Assembly: GCF_005048265.1 (NCBI RefSeq)
Contig: NZ_SUNH01000007.1
Coordinates: forward strand, 62,001 to 126,000
Direction of reading: 5' to 3'
Length of the DNA: 64,000 nt
Source: Paracoccus hibiscisoli
GTDB lineage: Bacteria; Pseudomonadota; Alphaproteobacteria; Rhodobacterales; Rhodobacteraceae
In this document: positions 6,993 through 16,128 of the stretch, in pieces
How the letters are laid out: every line of letters begins with the position of its first letter
Numbering within the stretch: position 1 is the first letter of the stretch
Notes under the pieces: model-generated
What the model saw: the letters and a program-made list of their open reading frames with translations, nothing else
Database searches by the model: none
What the model was told of the DNA's origin: nothing
Made by a program: the position numbers and the translations under genes

Positions 6993-8149
6993 CCCCCGAC
7001 ATCCTGCTGGCCGGGGCGGGGCTTGCCAACGGGCTGATCGCGCTTGCGCTGCGGGCCGCGCGCCCCGACCTGCGGGTGCTGCTGCTGGACCGTGCCGCGG
7101 GGCCGTCGGACGGGCATACCTGGTCCTGCCACGACCCCGACCTGTCGCCCGAATGGCTGGCCCGGCTGAAACCCCTGCGCCGCGGCAACTGGTCCGACCA
7201 AGAGGTGCGGTTCCCTAGGCACGCCCGCCGGCTGCGCACCGGATACGGCTCTCTGGACGGTGCGGCCTTGGCGCGCGCGGTCCTGGATGCGGGCGCGCAG
7301 ATCCGCTGGAACAGCGACATCGTCGCGCTGGACGCGCAGGGCGCGACGCTGGCCTGCGGCACCCGGATCGAGGCGGGCGCGGTGCTGGACGGTCGCGGCG
7401 CGCAGCCGTCGCGGCACCTGACCGTGGGGTTCCAGAAGTTCGTGGGGGTCGAGCTGGAGACCGACGCCCCCCACGGCGTTCCCCGCCCGATGATCATGGA
7501 CGCGACCGTCACGCAGGAGGACGGATACCGCTTCATCTATCTGCTGCCCTTCTCTTCGACCCGCATCCTGATCGAGGACACCCGCTATTCCGACGGCGGC
7601 GATCTGGACGACGACGCGCTGGCGGCGGCATCGCATGACTATGCCCGCGCGCGCGGCTGGACCGGCGCTGAAGTGCGGCGCGAACGCGGCATCCTGCCCA
7701 TCGCGCTGGCCCATGATGCGGCGGGCTTCTGGGACGATCACGCCACAGGCGCGGTGCCTGTGGGCCTGCGCGCGGGGTTCTTTCACCCCGTGACCGGCTA
7801 TTCGCTGCCCTACGCGGCGCGGGTGGCGGATGTGGTGGCAGGCCTGCCCGGAGCCCCCACGACCGACGCCGCCCGCGCGGCCATCCGCGATTTCGCCCTG
7901 GCGCGCGCGCGTCAGGATCGGTTCCTGCGCCTGTTGAACCGGATGCTGTTCCGGGGCTGCGCCCCCGAGCGCCGCTATACCCTGCTGCAACGGTTCTACC
8001 GGATGCCCGAAGGTCTGATCGAGCGGTTCTATGCCGGACGCCTGACCCTGGCCGACCAGTTGCGCATCGTGACCGGCAAGCCCCCCATTCCCATCGGCAC
8101 GGCGATCCGCTGCCTGCCCGAACGCCCCCTTCTGAAGGAAGACGCATGA
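6989..8149 (+). CDS. crtY: lycopene beta-cyclase
   Basis: 386 aa flavoprotein that closes both ends of lycopene into beta rings, giving beta-carotene. The N-terminal dinucleotide-binding segment reads LLAGAGLANGLIALAL. Family features DRAAGPSDGHTWSCHD, EDTRYSDGG and GFFHPVTGYSLPYA are present. It starts with GTG 6989 (overlapping crtZ) and ends overlapping crtI, both by 4 bp, so translation is probably coupled along the cluster. Confidence 0.95.
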   Translation: MTPDILLAGAGLANGLIALALRAARPDLRVLLLDRAAGPSDGHTWSCHDPDLSPEWLARLKPLRRGNWSDQEVRFPRHARRLRTGYGSLDGAALARAVLDAGAQIRWNSDIVALDAQGATLACGTRIEAGAVLDGRGAQPSRHLTVGFQKFVGVELETDAPHGVPRPMIMDATVTQEDGYRFIYLLPFSSTRILIEDTRYSDGGDLDDDALAAASHDYARARGWTGAEVRRERGILPIALAHDAAGFWDDHATGAVPVGLRAGFFHPVTGYSLPYAARVADVVAGLPGAPTTDAARAAIRDFALARARQDRFLRLLNRMLFRGCAPERRYTLLQRFYRMPEGLIERFYAGRLTLADQLRIVTGKPPIPIGTAIRCLPERPLLKEDA

Positions 8150-9651
8150 ACGCCCATTCGCCCGCGGCCAAGACCGCCATCGTCATCGGTGCAGGCTTTG
8201 GCGGCCTGGCCCTGGCGATCCGCCTGCAATCGGCCGGCATCGCCACCACCCTGGTCGAAGCCCGCGACAAGCCGGGCGGGCGGGCCTATGTCTGGCACGA
8301 TCAGGGGCATGTCTTTGACGCGGGCCCCACGGTCATCACCGACCCCGACGCACTGCGCGAATTGTGGGCGCTGACCGGCCAGGACATGGCGCGCGACGTG
8401 ACGCTGATGCCGGTATCGCCCTTTTATCGGCTGATGTGGCCGGGCGGAAAGGTGTTCGACTATGTGAACGAGGCCGATCAGCTGGAGCAGCAGATCGCGC
8501 AGTTCAACCCCGACGACCTGGAGGGATACCGCCGGTTCCGCGATTACGCGGAGGAGGTGTATCAGGAGGGTTACGTCAAGCTGGGCACCGTGCCGTTCCT
8601 CAAGCTGGGCCAGATGCTCAAGGCCGCGCCCGCGCTGATGCGGCTGGAGGCCTACAAGTCGGTCCATGCCAAGGTCGCGACCTTCATCAAGGACCCCTAT
8701 CTGCGGCAGGCGTTCTCGTATCACACGCTGCTGGTGGGCGGGAATCCGTTCTCGACCAGCTCGATCTATGCGCTGATCCACGCGCTGGAGCGGCGCGGCG
8801 GCGTCTGGTTCGCCAAGGGCGGCACCAACCAGCTGGTCGCGGGCATGGTCGCCCTGTTCGAGCGGCTAGGCGGACAGGTCATGCTGAACGCCAAGGTCGC
8901 CCGGATCGAGACCGAGGGCGCGCGCACCACCGGCGTCACCTTGGCCGACGGACGCCATGTGGCCGCCGATATGGTCGCCAGCAACGGCGATGTCATGCAC
9001 AACTATCGCGACCTGCTGGGGCACACCAAGCGCGGCCAGTCGCAGGCCCGCTCGCTTGGACGCAAGCGCTGGTCGATGTCGCTTTTCGTGCTGCATTTCG
9101 GCCTGCGCGAGGCGCCCAGGGACATCGCGCATCACACCATCCTGTTCGGCCCCCGCTACAAGGAGCTGGTGAACGAGATCTTCAAGGGCCCGAACCTGGC
9201 CGAGGATTTCTCTCTCTACCTGCATTCCCCCTGCACGACGGACCCGGACATGGCGCCTCCGGGCATGTCCACGCATTATGTGCTGGCCCCCGTGCCGCAT
9301 CTGGGCCGCGCCGATATCGATTGGGCGGTCGAGGGGCCGCGCTATGCCGACCGCATCCTGGCATCCCTGGAGGAACGGCTGATCCCGAACCTGCGCGCCA
9401 ACCTGACCACGACGCGCATCTTCACCCCCGCCGATTTCTCGACCGAGCTGAACGCCCATCACGGCAGCGCCTTTTCGGTCGAGCCGATCCTGACGCAATC
9501 GGCCTGGTTCCGGCCGCATAACCGCGACAAGACGATCCGCAACTTCTATCTGGTCGGTGCGGGCACCCATCCGGGCGCGGGCATCCCCGGCGTCGTTGGG
9601 TCCGCAAAGGCCACGGCCCAGGTGATGCTGTCCGATCTGGCGGGCGCATGA
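8146..9651 (+). CDS. crtI: phytoene desaturase (lycopene-forming)
   Basis: 501 aa FAD enzyme catalysing the four desaturations from phytoene to lycopene at the membrane surface. The N-terminal VIGAGFGGLALAIRL is the FAD-binding Rossmann motif, followed by EARDKPGGRAY. The C-terminal bacterial phytoene-dehydrogenase signature is seen near 470-490 (VGAGTHPGAGIPGV). Length matches bacterial CrtI. Start and stop both overlap the neighbouring genes by 4 bp. Confidence 0.95.
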   Translation: MNAHSPAAKTAIVIGAGFGGLALAIRLQSAGIATTLVEARDKPGGRAYVWHDQGHVFDAGPTVITDPDALRELWALTGQDMARDVTLMPVSPFYRLMWPGGKVFDYVNEADQLEQQIAQFNPDDLEGYRRFRDYAEEVYQEGYVKLGTVPFLKLGQMLKAAPALMRLEAYKSVHAKVATFIKDPYLRQAFSYHTLLVGGNPFSTSSIYALIHALERRGGVWFAKGGTNQLVAGMVALFERLGGQVMLNAKVARIETEGARTTGVTLADGRHVAADMVASNGDVMHNYRDLLGHTKRGQSQARSLGRKRWSMSLFVLHFGLREAPRDIAHHTILFGPRYKELVNEIFKGPNLAEDFSLYLHSPCTTDPDMAPPGMSTHYVLAPVPHLGRADIDWAVEGPRYADRILASLEERLIPNLRANLTTTRIFTPADFSTELNAHHGSAFSVEPILTQSAWFRPHNRDKTIRNFYLVGAGTHPGAGIPGVVGSAKATAQVMLSDLAGA

Positions 9652-10562
9652 GCGATCTGGTCCTGACCTCGACGCAAGCCATCACCCAAGGCTCGCAAAG
9701 CTTTGCCACGGCGGCCAAGCTGATGCCACCGGGCATCCGCGACCACACGGTGATGCTCTATGCCTGGTGCCGCCACGCCGATGACGTGATCGACGGTCAG
9801 GCCCTGGGCAGCCGCCCCGAGGCCGTGGACGACCCGCAAGCGCGGCTGGACGACCTGCGCGCCGACACGCTGGCGGCATTGCAGGGCAACGGTCCGGTCA
9901 GCGCGCCCTTTGCGGCGCTGCGCGCGGTGGCGCGGCGGCATGATTTCCCGCAGGCCTGGCCCATGGACCTGATCGAAGGCTTCGCGATGGATGTCGAGGC
10001 GCGCGATTACCGCACGCTGGATGACGTGTTGGAATATTCCTATCACGTCGCGGGCATCGTGGGCGTCATGATGGCCCGCGTGATGGGCGTTCGCGACAAT
10101 CACGTCCTGGACCGCGCCTGCGATCTGGGGCTGGCCTTTCAGCTGACCAATATCGCGCGCGACGTCATCGACGATGCCGCCATCGGGCGCAGCTATCTGC
10201 CGGGCGACTGGCTGGATCAGGCGGGGGCAAAGGTCGACGGGCCGCTGCCCTCGCCCGAGCTTTACGCGGTGATCCTGCGGCTGCTGGACGCGGCGGAGCC
10301 CTATTACGCCTCGGCCCGCGTGGGGCTGGCGGACCTGCCGCCGCGCTGCGCCTGGTCGATCGCCGCCGCCCTGCGCATCTATCGCGCCATCGGGCTGCGC
10401 ATCCGCAAGGGCGGACCCGACGCCTATCGCCAGCGCATCAGCACCTCCAAGGCGACCAAGATCGGCCTGCTGGGAGTCGGAGGCTGGGATGTCGCGCGGT
10501 CACGCCTGCCGGGGGCGGGCGTGTCGCGGCAGGGCCTGTGGACCCGGCCGCATCACGTCTAG
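9648..10562 (+). CDS. crtB: phytoene synthase
   Basis: 304 aa. It condenses two GGPP into phytoene. The two Asp-rich regions of squalene/phytoene synthases are seen: RHADDVID (near 45) and TNIARDVIDDA (near 168), along with the signature YSYHVAGIVGVMM and RSYLPGDW. It is last in the crtWZYIB run. Its stop TAG 10560-10562 overlaps, on the palindrome CTAG, the stop of the facing crtE, so the two operons converge with no gap. Confidence 0.95.
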   Translation: MSDLVLTSTQAITQGSQSFATAAKLMPPGIRDHTVMLYAWCRHADDVIDGQALGSRPEAVDDPQARLDDLRADTLAALQGNGPVSAPFAALRAVARRHDFPQAWPMDLIEGFAMDVEARDYRTLDDVLEYSYHVAGIVGVMMARVMGVRDNHVLDRACDLGLAFQLTNIARDVIDDAAIGRSYLPGDWLDQAGAKVDGPLPSPELYAVILRLLDAAEPYYASARVGLADLPPRCAWSIAAALRIYRAIGLRIRKGGPDAYRQRISTSKATKIGLLGVGGWDVARSRLPGAGVSRQGLWTRPHHV

Positions 10563-11434
10563 GCGCGCACGCCGTAGGGCAGGACACGTTCCAGCAGCGC
10601 GGCGATCTCGGGGGCCTGCAGGCGCTTGCTGCGCAGCATCGCGTCCAACTGGGCGCGGCTGGCCTCGTAATGGCGCGACACCTGCTGCATGTCGGCCACC
10701 GCAAGCAGCCCGCGCTTCGGACCCGGGGCGGCAGCGTCGCGGCCCACATCCTTGCCCAGGGCCGCGCGGTCGCCGATCACGTCCAGCAGGTCGTCATAGG
10801 ACTGGAACACGCGCCCCAGCTGACGGCCAAAGGCGATCATCTGGGCCTTTTCCTCATCGTCGAAATCCTTGACCACGGCCAGCATCTCAAGGCCCGCGAT
10901 GAACAGCACGCCGGTCTTGAGATCCTGTTCCTGCTCGACGCCGGCACCGTTCTTGGCGGCGTGCAGGTCCAGATCCTGGCCCGCGCACAGGCCCTGCGGC
11001 CCCAGGGACCGCGCCAGGATGCGCACCAGCTGCGCGCGCACGGCACCCGTGGCACCGCGCGCGGTCGCCAGGACCGACATGGCCTCGGTGATCAGCGCGA
11101 TGCCGCCCAGCACGGCGCGGCTTTCGCCATGCGCCACATGGGTGGCGGGCTGGCCGCGGCGCAGGCTGGCATCGTCCATGCAAGGCAGGTCATCGAAGAT
11201 CAGCGAGGCGGCATGCACCATCTCGACCGCAGCGGCGGCATCGACCATGGTGTCGCAGACCCCGCCCGACGCCTCGGCCGCCAGCAGCAGCAGCATGCCG
11301 CGAAACCGCTTGCCCGAAGACAGCGCCGCATGGCTCATCGCCGCGCCCAGGGGCTGGGACACCGCCCCGAAACCGTCGGAGATCTCTTCAAGTCTGGTCT
11401 GCAACAGGATGGAATGATTGACGTCTGGTCTCAT
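10559..11434 (-). CDS. crtE: geranylgeranyl diphosphate synthase
   Basis: 291 aa trans-prenyltransferase that extends DMAPP with IPP to GGPP, the substrate of CrtB. Motifs: the first Asp-rich region FDDLPCMDD (near 83), GKRFRG near 45, the second region DDLLDVIGD (near 223), and KTGVLF between. ATG 11434 was chosen; upstream codons in the longer frame have no similarity to the family. It is transcribed toward crtB, from its own promoter in the 257-bp gap shared with the lipoprotein gene at 11692. The residues after the first DD favour a bacterial type II GGPP synthase. Confidence 0.93.
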   Translation of the reverse strand: MRPDVNHSILLQTRLEEISDGFGAVSQPLGAAMSHAALSSGKRFRGMLLLLAAEASGGVCDTMVDAAAAVEMVHAASLIFDDLPCMDDASLRRGQPATHVAHGESRAVLGGIALITEAMSVLATARGATGAVRAQLVRILARSLGPQGLCAGQDLDLHAAKNGAGVEQEQDLKTGVLFIAGLEMLAVVKDFDDEEKAQMIAFGRQLGRVFQSYDDLLDVIGDRAALGKDVGRDAAAPGPKRGLLAVADMQQVSRHYEASRAQLDAMLRSKRLQAPEIAALLERVLPYGVRA

Positions 11435-11691
11435 CAGGGCCTTCGCGCTTGGGTTCTGGTCTGGCGGGGAGAGCGGTGCCTGCCGCCCGACCCGACGTCC
11501 ACCGGCAATGGTCGCCATGTTGGTACGGTTCGGGGCCGAATGCACGCCTTTTCGACAGCGACGCGCCGTCGCGCGGCAATTTGTCCGCCCGGTGTCGCGG
11601 GGCAGCAGCGGGCTATTCGACTGCACATGAGGGAACCCGATGCACCCTGCAGGCGTCTGTTCCAAGGACCGAACATCAAAGGATAGAGAGC

Positions 11692-11859
11692 ATGAAACTC
11701 GTGACAATCGCATTCTGCGGCGCCGTTCTGACCCTGGCCGCCTGCGGCACCACCGTCGGAGAGCGCGCAGCCACCGGCGGCTTGGGCGGCGCGGCCGTGG
11801 CGGGCCCTGCAGGCGCGATCGTGGGGGGCACCGTGGGTGCCGTCAGCGCCACGCAATAA
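11692..11859 (+). CDS. small entericidin-like lipoprotein
   Basis: 55 aa with a lipoprotein signal peptide; the lipobox LAAC places the lipidated Cys near residue 18. The mature part is Gly/Ala-rich (GGLGGAAVAGPAGAIVGGT), as in glycine-zipper or entericidin-like envelope lipoproteins. AAAGGA lies 11 nt before the ATG. It is divergent from crtE. Exact role unknown. Confidence 0.75.
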   Translation: MKLVTIAFCGAVLTLAACGTTVGERAATGGLGGAAVAGPAGAIVGGTVGAVSATQ

Positions 11860-11884
11860 GCGCGCGTCCAGGAATGCCCGCGTC

Positions 11885-11916
11885 AGCCGCGTCCCCTTGG
11901 GGGCGCGGCTGTTTTC
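11885..11916 (+). terminator. rho-independent terminator after the small lipoprotein gene
   Basis: AGCCGCGTCCCC pairs with GGGGGCGCGGCT (one G-U pair), followed by GTTTTC. The U-tract is short. Confidence 0.6.
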
Positions 11917-11981
11917 GTGGCGGTCTTGCGGGTCGTGCCGCCATCCCCTACATCTGGACCAACAACGACAAGGATCACCCC

Positions 11982-12224
11982 ATGGCCATGGAAGCGCATG
12001 ACATCGAGGCCCTGCTGCGGGTTTCGTTCCCCGATGCCCGCATCACGATCACCGATCTGGCGGGCGACGGAAACCATTACGCGGCCGAGGTCATCGACGA
12101 AAGTTTTCGTGGCCTGAACCGCGTGCAGCAGCAGCGCGCCGTCTATGCCGCCCTCAAGGGCAAGATGGACGGCCCCGCCGGAGAGCTGCACGCCCTTGCC
12201 CTGACAACCAAGGCGCCGGACTGA
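11982..12224 (+). CDS. BolA family protein
   Basis: 80 aa, cytosolic. BolA proteins pair with monothiol glutaredoxins through shared [2Fe-2S] clusters and act in iron sensing and cluster trafficking. The class II KH-like fold is recognisable: ALLRVSFPDARITITDLAGDGNHY, then the GLNRVQQQRAVYAAL helix and a final His (ELHAL) suited to cluster binding. It sits 32 nt upstream of the grxD-like gene, matching the usual BolA-Grx partnership. ATG 11988 is an alternative start. Confidence 0.88.
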   Translation: MAMEAHDIEALLRVSFPDARITITDLAGDGNHYAAEVIDESFRGLNRVQQQRAVYAALKGKMDGPAGELHALALTTKAPD

Positions 12225-12256
12225 CGCGCCCCCTGCCCCAGATAAGGATTGCCACG

Positions 12257-12619
12257 ATGAGCGACGTGACCACTCGCATCCAGGACCTGATCGACAGCAA
12301 CGACGTCGTGTTGTTCATGAAGGGCACCAAGGAGATGCCGCAATGCGGATTCTCCAGCCGCGTGGCCGGGGTGCTGAACTACATGGCGGTGCCCTATGAG
12401 GGGATCAACGTCCTGTCGGACGCCGATATTCGCCAGGGAATCAAGGATTTCTCGGATTGGCCGACGATTCCGCAGCTCTATGTCAAGGGTGAGTTCGTCG
12501 GCGGGTGCGACATCATCACCGAAATGACCCTGTCGGGAGAGCTGGATCAGCTGCTGTCAAAAAAGGGCGTGACCTTCGACCAGGCCGCGGCGGATAAGAT
12601 CCGCGAAGCGAACGCCTGA
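12257..12619 (+). CDS. grxD: monothiol glutaredoxin (Grx4/GrxD type)
   Basis: 120 aa. It carries the monothiol active site CGFS at Cys30 (MPQCGFSSR), the WPTIPQLYVKGEFVGGCDI segment with the cis-Pro and the GG loop that binds glutathione. It would hold a [2Fe-2S] cluster with glutathione and pass it on, working with the BolA protein encoded just upstream. Length is right for single-domain Grx4. A strong terminator follows. Confidence 0.93.
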   Translation: MSDVTTRIQDLIDSNDVVLFMKGTKEMPQCGFSSRVAGVLNYMAVPYEGINVLSDADIRQGIKDFSDWPTIPQLYVKGEFVGGCDIITEMTLSGELDQLLSKKGVTFDQAAADKIREANA

Positions 12620-12637
12620 ACGCACTGATACGGACAA

Positions 12638-12668
12638 TAAAAAAGGGCGCCTCGGCGCCCTTTTTTTC
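12638..12668. terminator. bidirectional rho-independent terminator
   Basis: A-tract, then GGGCGCC/GGCGCCC stem with a minimal loop, then a T-tract of 7. It can end grxD on the plus strand and the holin-X-like gene on the minus strand, whose stop is at 12674. Confidence 0.9.
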
Positions 12669-12673
12669 GTTCG

Positions 12674-13330
12674 TTACATCAGATCGTCGGGATCATAGGG
12701 GTCGCGGCTGCGGCTTTCCTTGATTGCTGCGGCCAGAGTCACGCCCACGGCGAATGCGCCGATCAGCTTGGCCATGCTGCCCGCATTGCTGTCAGAGGCC
12801 TCGCGGACCTGACGGCTGCCGCTTTTCACCGCACGCTCGGCGGCGTGCAGGTTCGCAGAGGTCAGACCCACCGCCGATGCGGTCTTGCGGACCGAACCGA
12901 ACAGCTTGTCCTCGGCGTCGCTGGCCAGCTTGGAGGCGCGGTTGCCCGCCTGATCCATCAGCGACGTGGCCTTGGTCTCGGCCAGCTCGACCATGCGCGT
13001 TGCCTCGGACCGGGCGCGCAGCACGGCGGCCTCGGTCGCCAGCGACACGCGTGCCTGAACCTCGTTCTTGAGGTCTTCGGTCGTCGGCATGCGATGTTTC
13101 TTGCGGGCCGACACGGCAACCAGAATCACCGTGATCGCCAGCAAAGCACCGCCGATGACCAGCGATGCCATCGCCGAACCCCAGCCCAGTTCCGTCGCCA
13201 GAAACGACCACAGCGCGGCGGTCAGAAAGCCGCCGGCCACCAGGCCCACGACTGCGGCGGCGGCCTTGAGGGCCGCGCGCCGCGCCGTATCGCCGACAGC
13301 CAATTGTGCGCGTCGGGCGAAATCGAACAT
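12674..13330 (-). CDS. phage-holin/YqjE-like membrane protein
   Basis: 218 aa. Two membrane helices near residues 22-46 and 54-73, then a long Ala/Lys-rich helical region (about 80-185) and a short hydrophobic stretch near the end, finishing with an acidic tail (DPYDPDDLM). This resembles the YqjE/holin-X group that accompanies DUF883 proteins, which associate with the inner membrane. It lies 10 nt after the DUF883 gene, so the two form an operon. Role in membrane or stress physiology is inferred from family only. Confidence 0.6.
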   Translation of the reverse strand: MFDFARRAQLAVGDTARRAALKAAAAVVGLVAGGFLTAALWSFLATELGWGSAMASLVIGGALLAITVILVAVSARKKHRMPTTEDLKNEVQARVSLATEAAVLRARSEATRMVELAETKATSLMDQAGNRASKLASDAEDKLFGSVRKTASAVGLTSANLHAAERAVKSGSRQVREASDSNAGSMAKLIGAFAVGVTLAAAIKESRSRDPYDPDDLM

Positions 13331-13340
13331 GTGTCCGACC

Positions 13341-13772
13341 TCAGCGACGCGAAATCAGCAGACCGACCAGGAAGCCGATGCCAGCCGCGATGCCCAGAGC
13401 CTGGGCCGGATTGCGGCGAACCATCTCGGAGACTTCGTCGTAACGCTCTTCGGCGTAATGCGCGACTTCGGTCGCCTTCTGCTGGCCAGCCTCGTACAGG
13501 CGCTCGGCCTCGACGCGGGCCTTGTCGGCGTACTCGTGCGTCACATCCTTGGCGCGCTCGGCGTACTGGCGGCCGGTCTCGATAGCCTCGTCCGACAGAT
13601 CCGCCGCGCGGTCCTTCAGACGCGCCGCGCCCGAGTTATCGGCCAGGTTGCGGGCCGTGTCACGCACATCGTCGGCAACGCGGCGGGCGCCGTCATTCAG
13701 GTCGCGCTTGGCCTCGTTGGCTGCGCTCTGGGCGTCACGCTTGGCGTCGTCGAGGGTCGGGTTCTGTGCCAT
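13341..13772 (-). CDS. DUF883 (ElaB/YqjD-like) membrane-anchored protein
   Basis: 143 aa. A long charged amphipathic helix with Ala/Asp/Arg repeats occupies residues 1-115. A C-terminal GxxxG-type membrane helix (ALGIAAGIGFLVGLLIS) ends in RR. This is the layout of ElaB/YqjD/YgaM proteins, C-tail-anchored inner-membrane proteins linked to ribosome binding and stationary phase in E. coli. It precedes the YqjE-like gene, as yqjD precedes yqjE in E. coli. Confidence 0.8.
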   Translation of the reverse strand: MAQNPTLDDAKRDAQSAANEAKRDLNDGARRVADDVRDTARNLADNSGAARLKDRAADLSDEAIETGRQYAERAKDVTHEYADKARVEAERLYEAGQQKATEVAHYAEERYDEVSEMVRRNPAQALGIAAGIGFLVGLLISRR

Positions 13773-13884
13773 GGTAAGATCCTTTCATCGGTGTCTTGTC
13801 ACCTTCGTCGGACAAACCGTCACAGGGGGATGATTGTTCCCGCATCGCTGCAAATTCTTTGACAGGGAATGCGGCGAAAGGGCG

Positions 13885-13968
13885 TGGTAGGGGCGGCCGG
13901 ACTCGAACCGGCACTCATTGCTGAAACGGATTTTGAATCCGTCGCGTCTACCATTCCGCCACGCCCCC
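13885..13968 (-). tRNA. tRNA-Leu(CAA)
   Basis: Class II tRNA on the minus strand. The acceptor GGGGGCG pairs with CGCCCCT, the anticodon loop TTCAAAA gives CAA, there is an extended variable arm, the T-loop is TTCGAGT and CCA is encoded. A sixth G at 13969 makes the exact 5' end uncertain by one base. Confidence 0.93.
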
Positions 13969-14070
13969 CGACCTGCGTCAGGCGCCCTTCCGGCGAGGTT
14001 CCCTGCGGAACCGATGGCCGAGGCGTAAATCCCGCCGCGGCGATTTGCAAGAGGCGCAATGCGCCCGCGG

Positions 14071-15027
14071 TCAGGCGCGCCCCAGCTTGACCAGACGCGC
14101 ATCGCGCAGCCGCGCGAAATCGTCGCCCGCGTGATAGGATGACCGCGTCAGCGGCGTGGCCGAGACCATCAGGAACCCCTTGCCATAGGCAGCCTTTTCA
14201 TAGCCCGCGAATTCCTCGGGCGTGACAAAGCGGTCGACGCGGTGATGCTTGGGGCTGGGCTGCAGGTACTGGCCGATGGTGATGAAATCGATATCGGCGG
14301 CGCGCATGTCGTCCATGACTTGCAGAACGCCCTGACGATCCTCGCCCAGGCCGACCATGATGCCCGATTTGGTGAACATGGTCGGGTCCAGCTCCTTGAC
14401 GCGCTGCAGCAGGCGCAGCGAATGGAAATAGCGCGCGCCCGGACGCACCTCAGGGTAGAGGCCGGGCACCGTCTCCAGGTTGTGGTTGAAGACGTCGGGG
14501 CGCGCCGCGACCACGGTCTCCAGGGCGCCGGGGGCCGATTTCAGGAAATCGGGGACCAGCACCTCGATGGTCGAACCCGGAGAGCGGTGGCGGATCGCGC
14601 GGATGGTCTGGGCGAAATGCTCGGCCCCGCCATCGTCAAGATCGTCGCGATCGACGCTGGTGACGACGACGTGGTTCAGGCCCAGCTTTTGCACGGCATG
14701 GGCGACGCGGCCCGGCTCGAACGTGTCCAGGGCCTGGGGCTTGCCGGTCGCGACGTTGCAGAAGGTGCAGCCGCGGGTGCAGATCTCGCCCATGATCATC
14801 ATGGTGGCGTGGCCCTGGCTCCAGCATTCGCCGACATTGGGACAGCCAGCCTCCTCGCAGACGGTGGAGAGGCGGTTCTCGCGCAGCAGATCGCGCGTTG
14901 CCTTGTAGCCCGCCGAGGTCGGCGCCTTGACGCGGATCCAGTCCGGCTTCTTGGGCTGGGCCTGGTCGGGTCGGTGCGCCTTTTCCGGGTGGCGCTGATC
15001 CGGGATCCTGAGGTCGCGCAAGGTCAT
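14071..15027 (-). CDS. lipA: lipoyl synthase
   Basis: 318 aa radical-SAM enzyme that inserts two sulfurs into octanoyl groups on E2 and GcvH proteins to make lipoate. Both clusters are seen: the auxiliary-cluster motif [12 protein letters not shown] (near 60) and the radical-SAM CTRGCTFC (near 86). The closing R-S-S-Y segment (TRSSYHAG) supplies the auxiliary-cluster Ser. ATG 15027 was chosen because GAAAGGA lies just upstream and the start of the longer frame is unsupported. Fe-S and sulfur supply links it to the SUF genes at 47-54 kb. Confidence 0.95.
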   Translation of the reverse strand: MTLRDLRIPDQRHPEKAHRPDQAQPKKPDWIRVKAPTSAGYKATRDLLRENRLSTVCEEAGCPNVGECWSQGHATMMIMGEICTRGCTFCNVATGKPQALDTFEPGRVAHAVQKLGLNHVVVTSVDRDDLDDGGAEHFAQTIRAIRHRSPGSTIEVLVPDFLKSAPGALETVVAARPDVFNHNLETVPGLYPEVRPGARYFHSLRLLQRVKELDPTMFTKSGIMVGLGEDRQGVLQVMDDMRAADIDFITIGQYLQPSPKHHRVDRFVTPEEFAGYEKAAYGKGFLMVSATPLTRSSYHAGDDFARLRDARLVKLGRA

Positions 15028-15120
15028 GGTCCTTTCAATCGCGGTTCGGCCAGAAATAGGGCCTTTGCACCGGTTTGGCAACGCACAGCCTGCGACCGCA
15101 GCCGCATGGCAGACCTGCGG

Positions 15121-16029
15121 TCACGCACAGGCCAGCAACGGGCGCGCGGCTGCCGCCAGAACGCCCGCCAGATCGTCGAACCAGCCCTGCGCGGGCGTCG
15201 TCGCACGGCGCATCAGCACCACCTGCCGGGAGGGTTGCGGGTCGGGAAAGCGGATCGCGGTCAGGCCGGGGGCGGCCGCCAGCTCCTGCCGGCGGGCGAT
15301 TTCGGGCAGGAAGGTCAGGCCCATCCCCTGAGCGGCCAGCCGGCACAGCGTAGAGAGCGACGCGGCCCCCAGGTCCAGCCGCGCGGCGCGGCGGTTCAGG
15401 CCACAGACCTCCAGCGCCTGATCGCCCAGGCAGTGGCCTTCGTCCAACAGCAGTAGCTGGCCCGGGTCCAGCGCGTCGGGCGACAGCGTGCCGTGGCGCA
15501 GATCGGCGATGCGCGCCGCGCTGCCTGCCAGCAGAAAGCGGTCGGTGAACAGCGGCACCGCGCGCATGTCCTCACCCTCGGGCGGGCTGGCCACGACGAC
15601 GGCGTCCAGCCGCCCCGCCGCCAGTTCCTCCAGCAGGCGGTCGGTCTGCGCCTCGCGCAGATGCAGGTTGCGGCCGATGTCGCGGGCGCGCAGCACCGGC
15701 AGGGCCTCTGGCAGCAGATAGGGCGCGACGGTGGGAATCATCCCCAGCATCAGCCGGCCGCCCTGCCCCGGCTGGCGCAGATCCTGTTCCAGATCGGTCA
15801 TTGCGCCCATCACGCGGCGCGCGTGGCGTTCCAGCGCGCGGCCCTGAGGCGTCAGGACGATGCCCTGGGGCGTCCGCTCGACCAGCCGCGCGCCGACCGA
15901 ATCCTCCAGCGCGCGGATCTGCATGGACAGGGCGGGCTGGGTGACATTGATCGATTCCGCGGCGCGCGTGAAATGCAGATGCTGCGCCAGGGCCAGGAAA
16001 TAGCGCAGCTGGCGCAGAGTGATGTTCAT
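15121..16029 (-). CDS. oxyR: peroxide-sensing LysR-type regulator OxyR
   Basis: 302 aa. The N-terminal winged HTH (residues 5-60, FTRAAESINVTQPALSMQI) is followed by a periplasmic-binding-like sensor domain. Two cysteines, Cys200 (DEGHC) and Cys209 (ALEVC), sit in the OxyR redox context with the GHCLGDQ motif, so a peroxide-formed disulfide would switch DNA binding. LysR proteins without a peroxide role lack this pair. ATG 16029 follows AGGTG. A partner catalase or peroxidase gene is not adjacent. Confidence 0.9.
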   Translation of the reverse strand: MNITLRQLRYFLALAQHLHFTRAAESINVTQPALSMQIRALEDSVGARLVERTPQGIVLTPQGRALERHARRVMGAMTDLEQDLRQPGQGGRLMLGMIPTVAPYLLPEALPVLRARDIGRNLHLREAQTDRLLEELAAGRLDAVVVASPPEGEDMRAVPLFTDRFLLAGSAARIADLRHGTLSPDALDPGQLLLLDEGHCLGDQALEVCGLNRRAARLDLGAASLSTLCRLAAQGMGLTFLPEIARRQELAAAPGLTAIRFPDPQPSRQVVLMRRATTPAQGWFDDLAGVLAAAARPLLACA

Positions 16030-16128
16030 CAGAACACCTGACGATGTCGTGCGGATCTCATTATGCGACCTTATCGGACCGCGGGTGCGCCTGGCAAGGG
16101 CATGGCCCTGCCAGCGCGCGGGGTCGGA

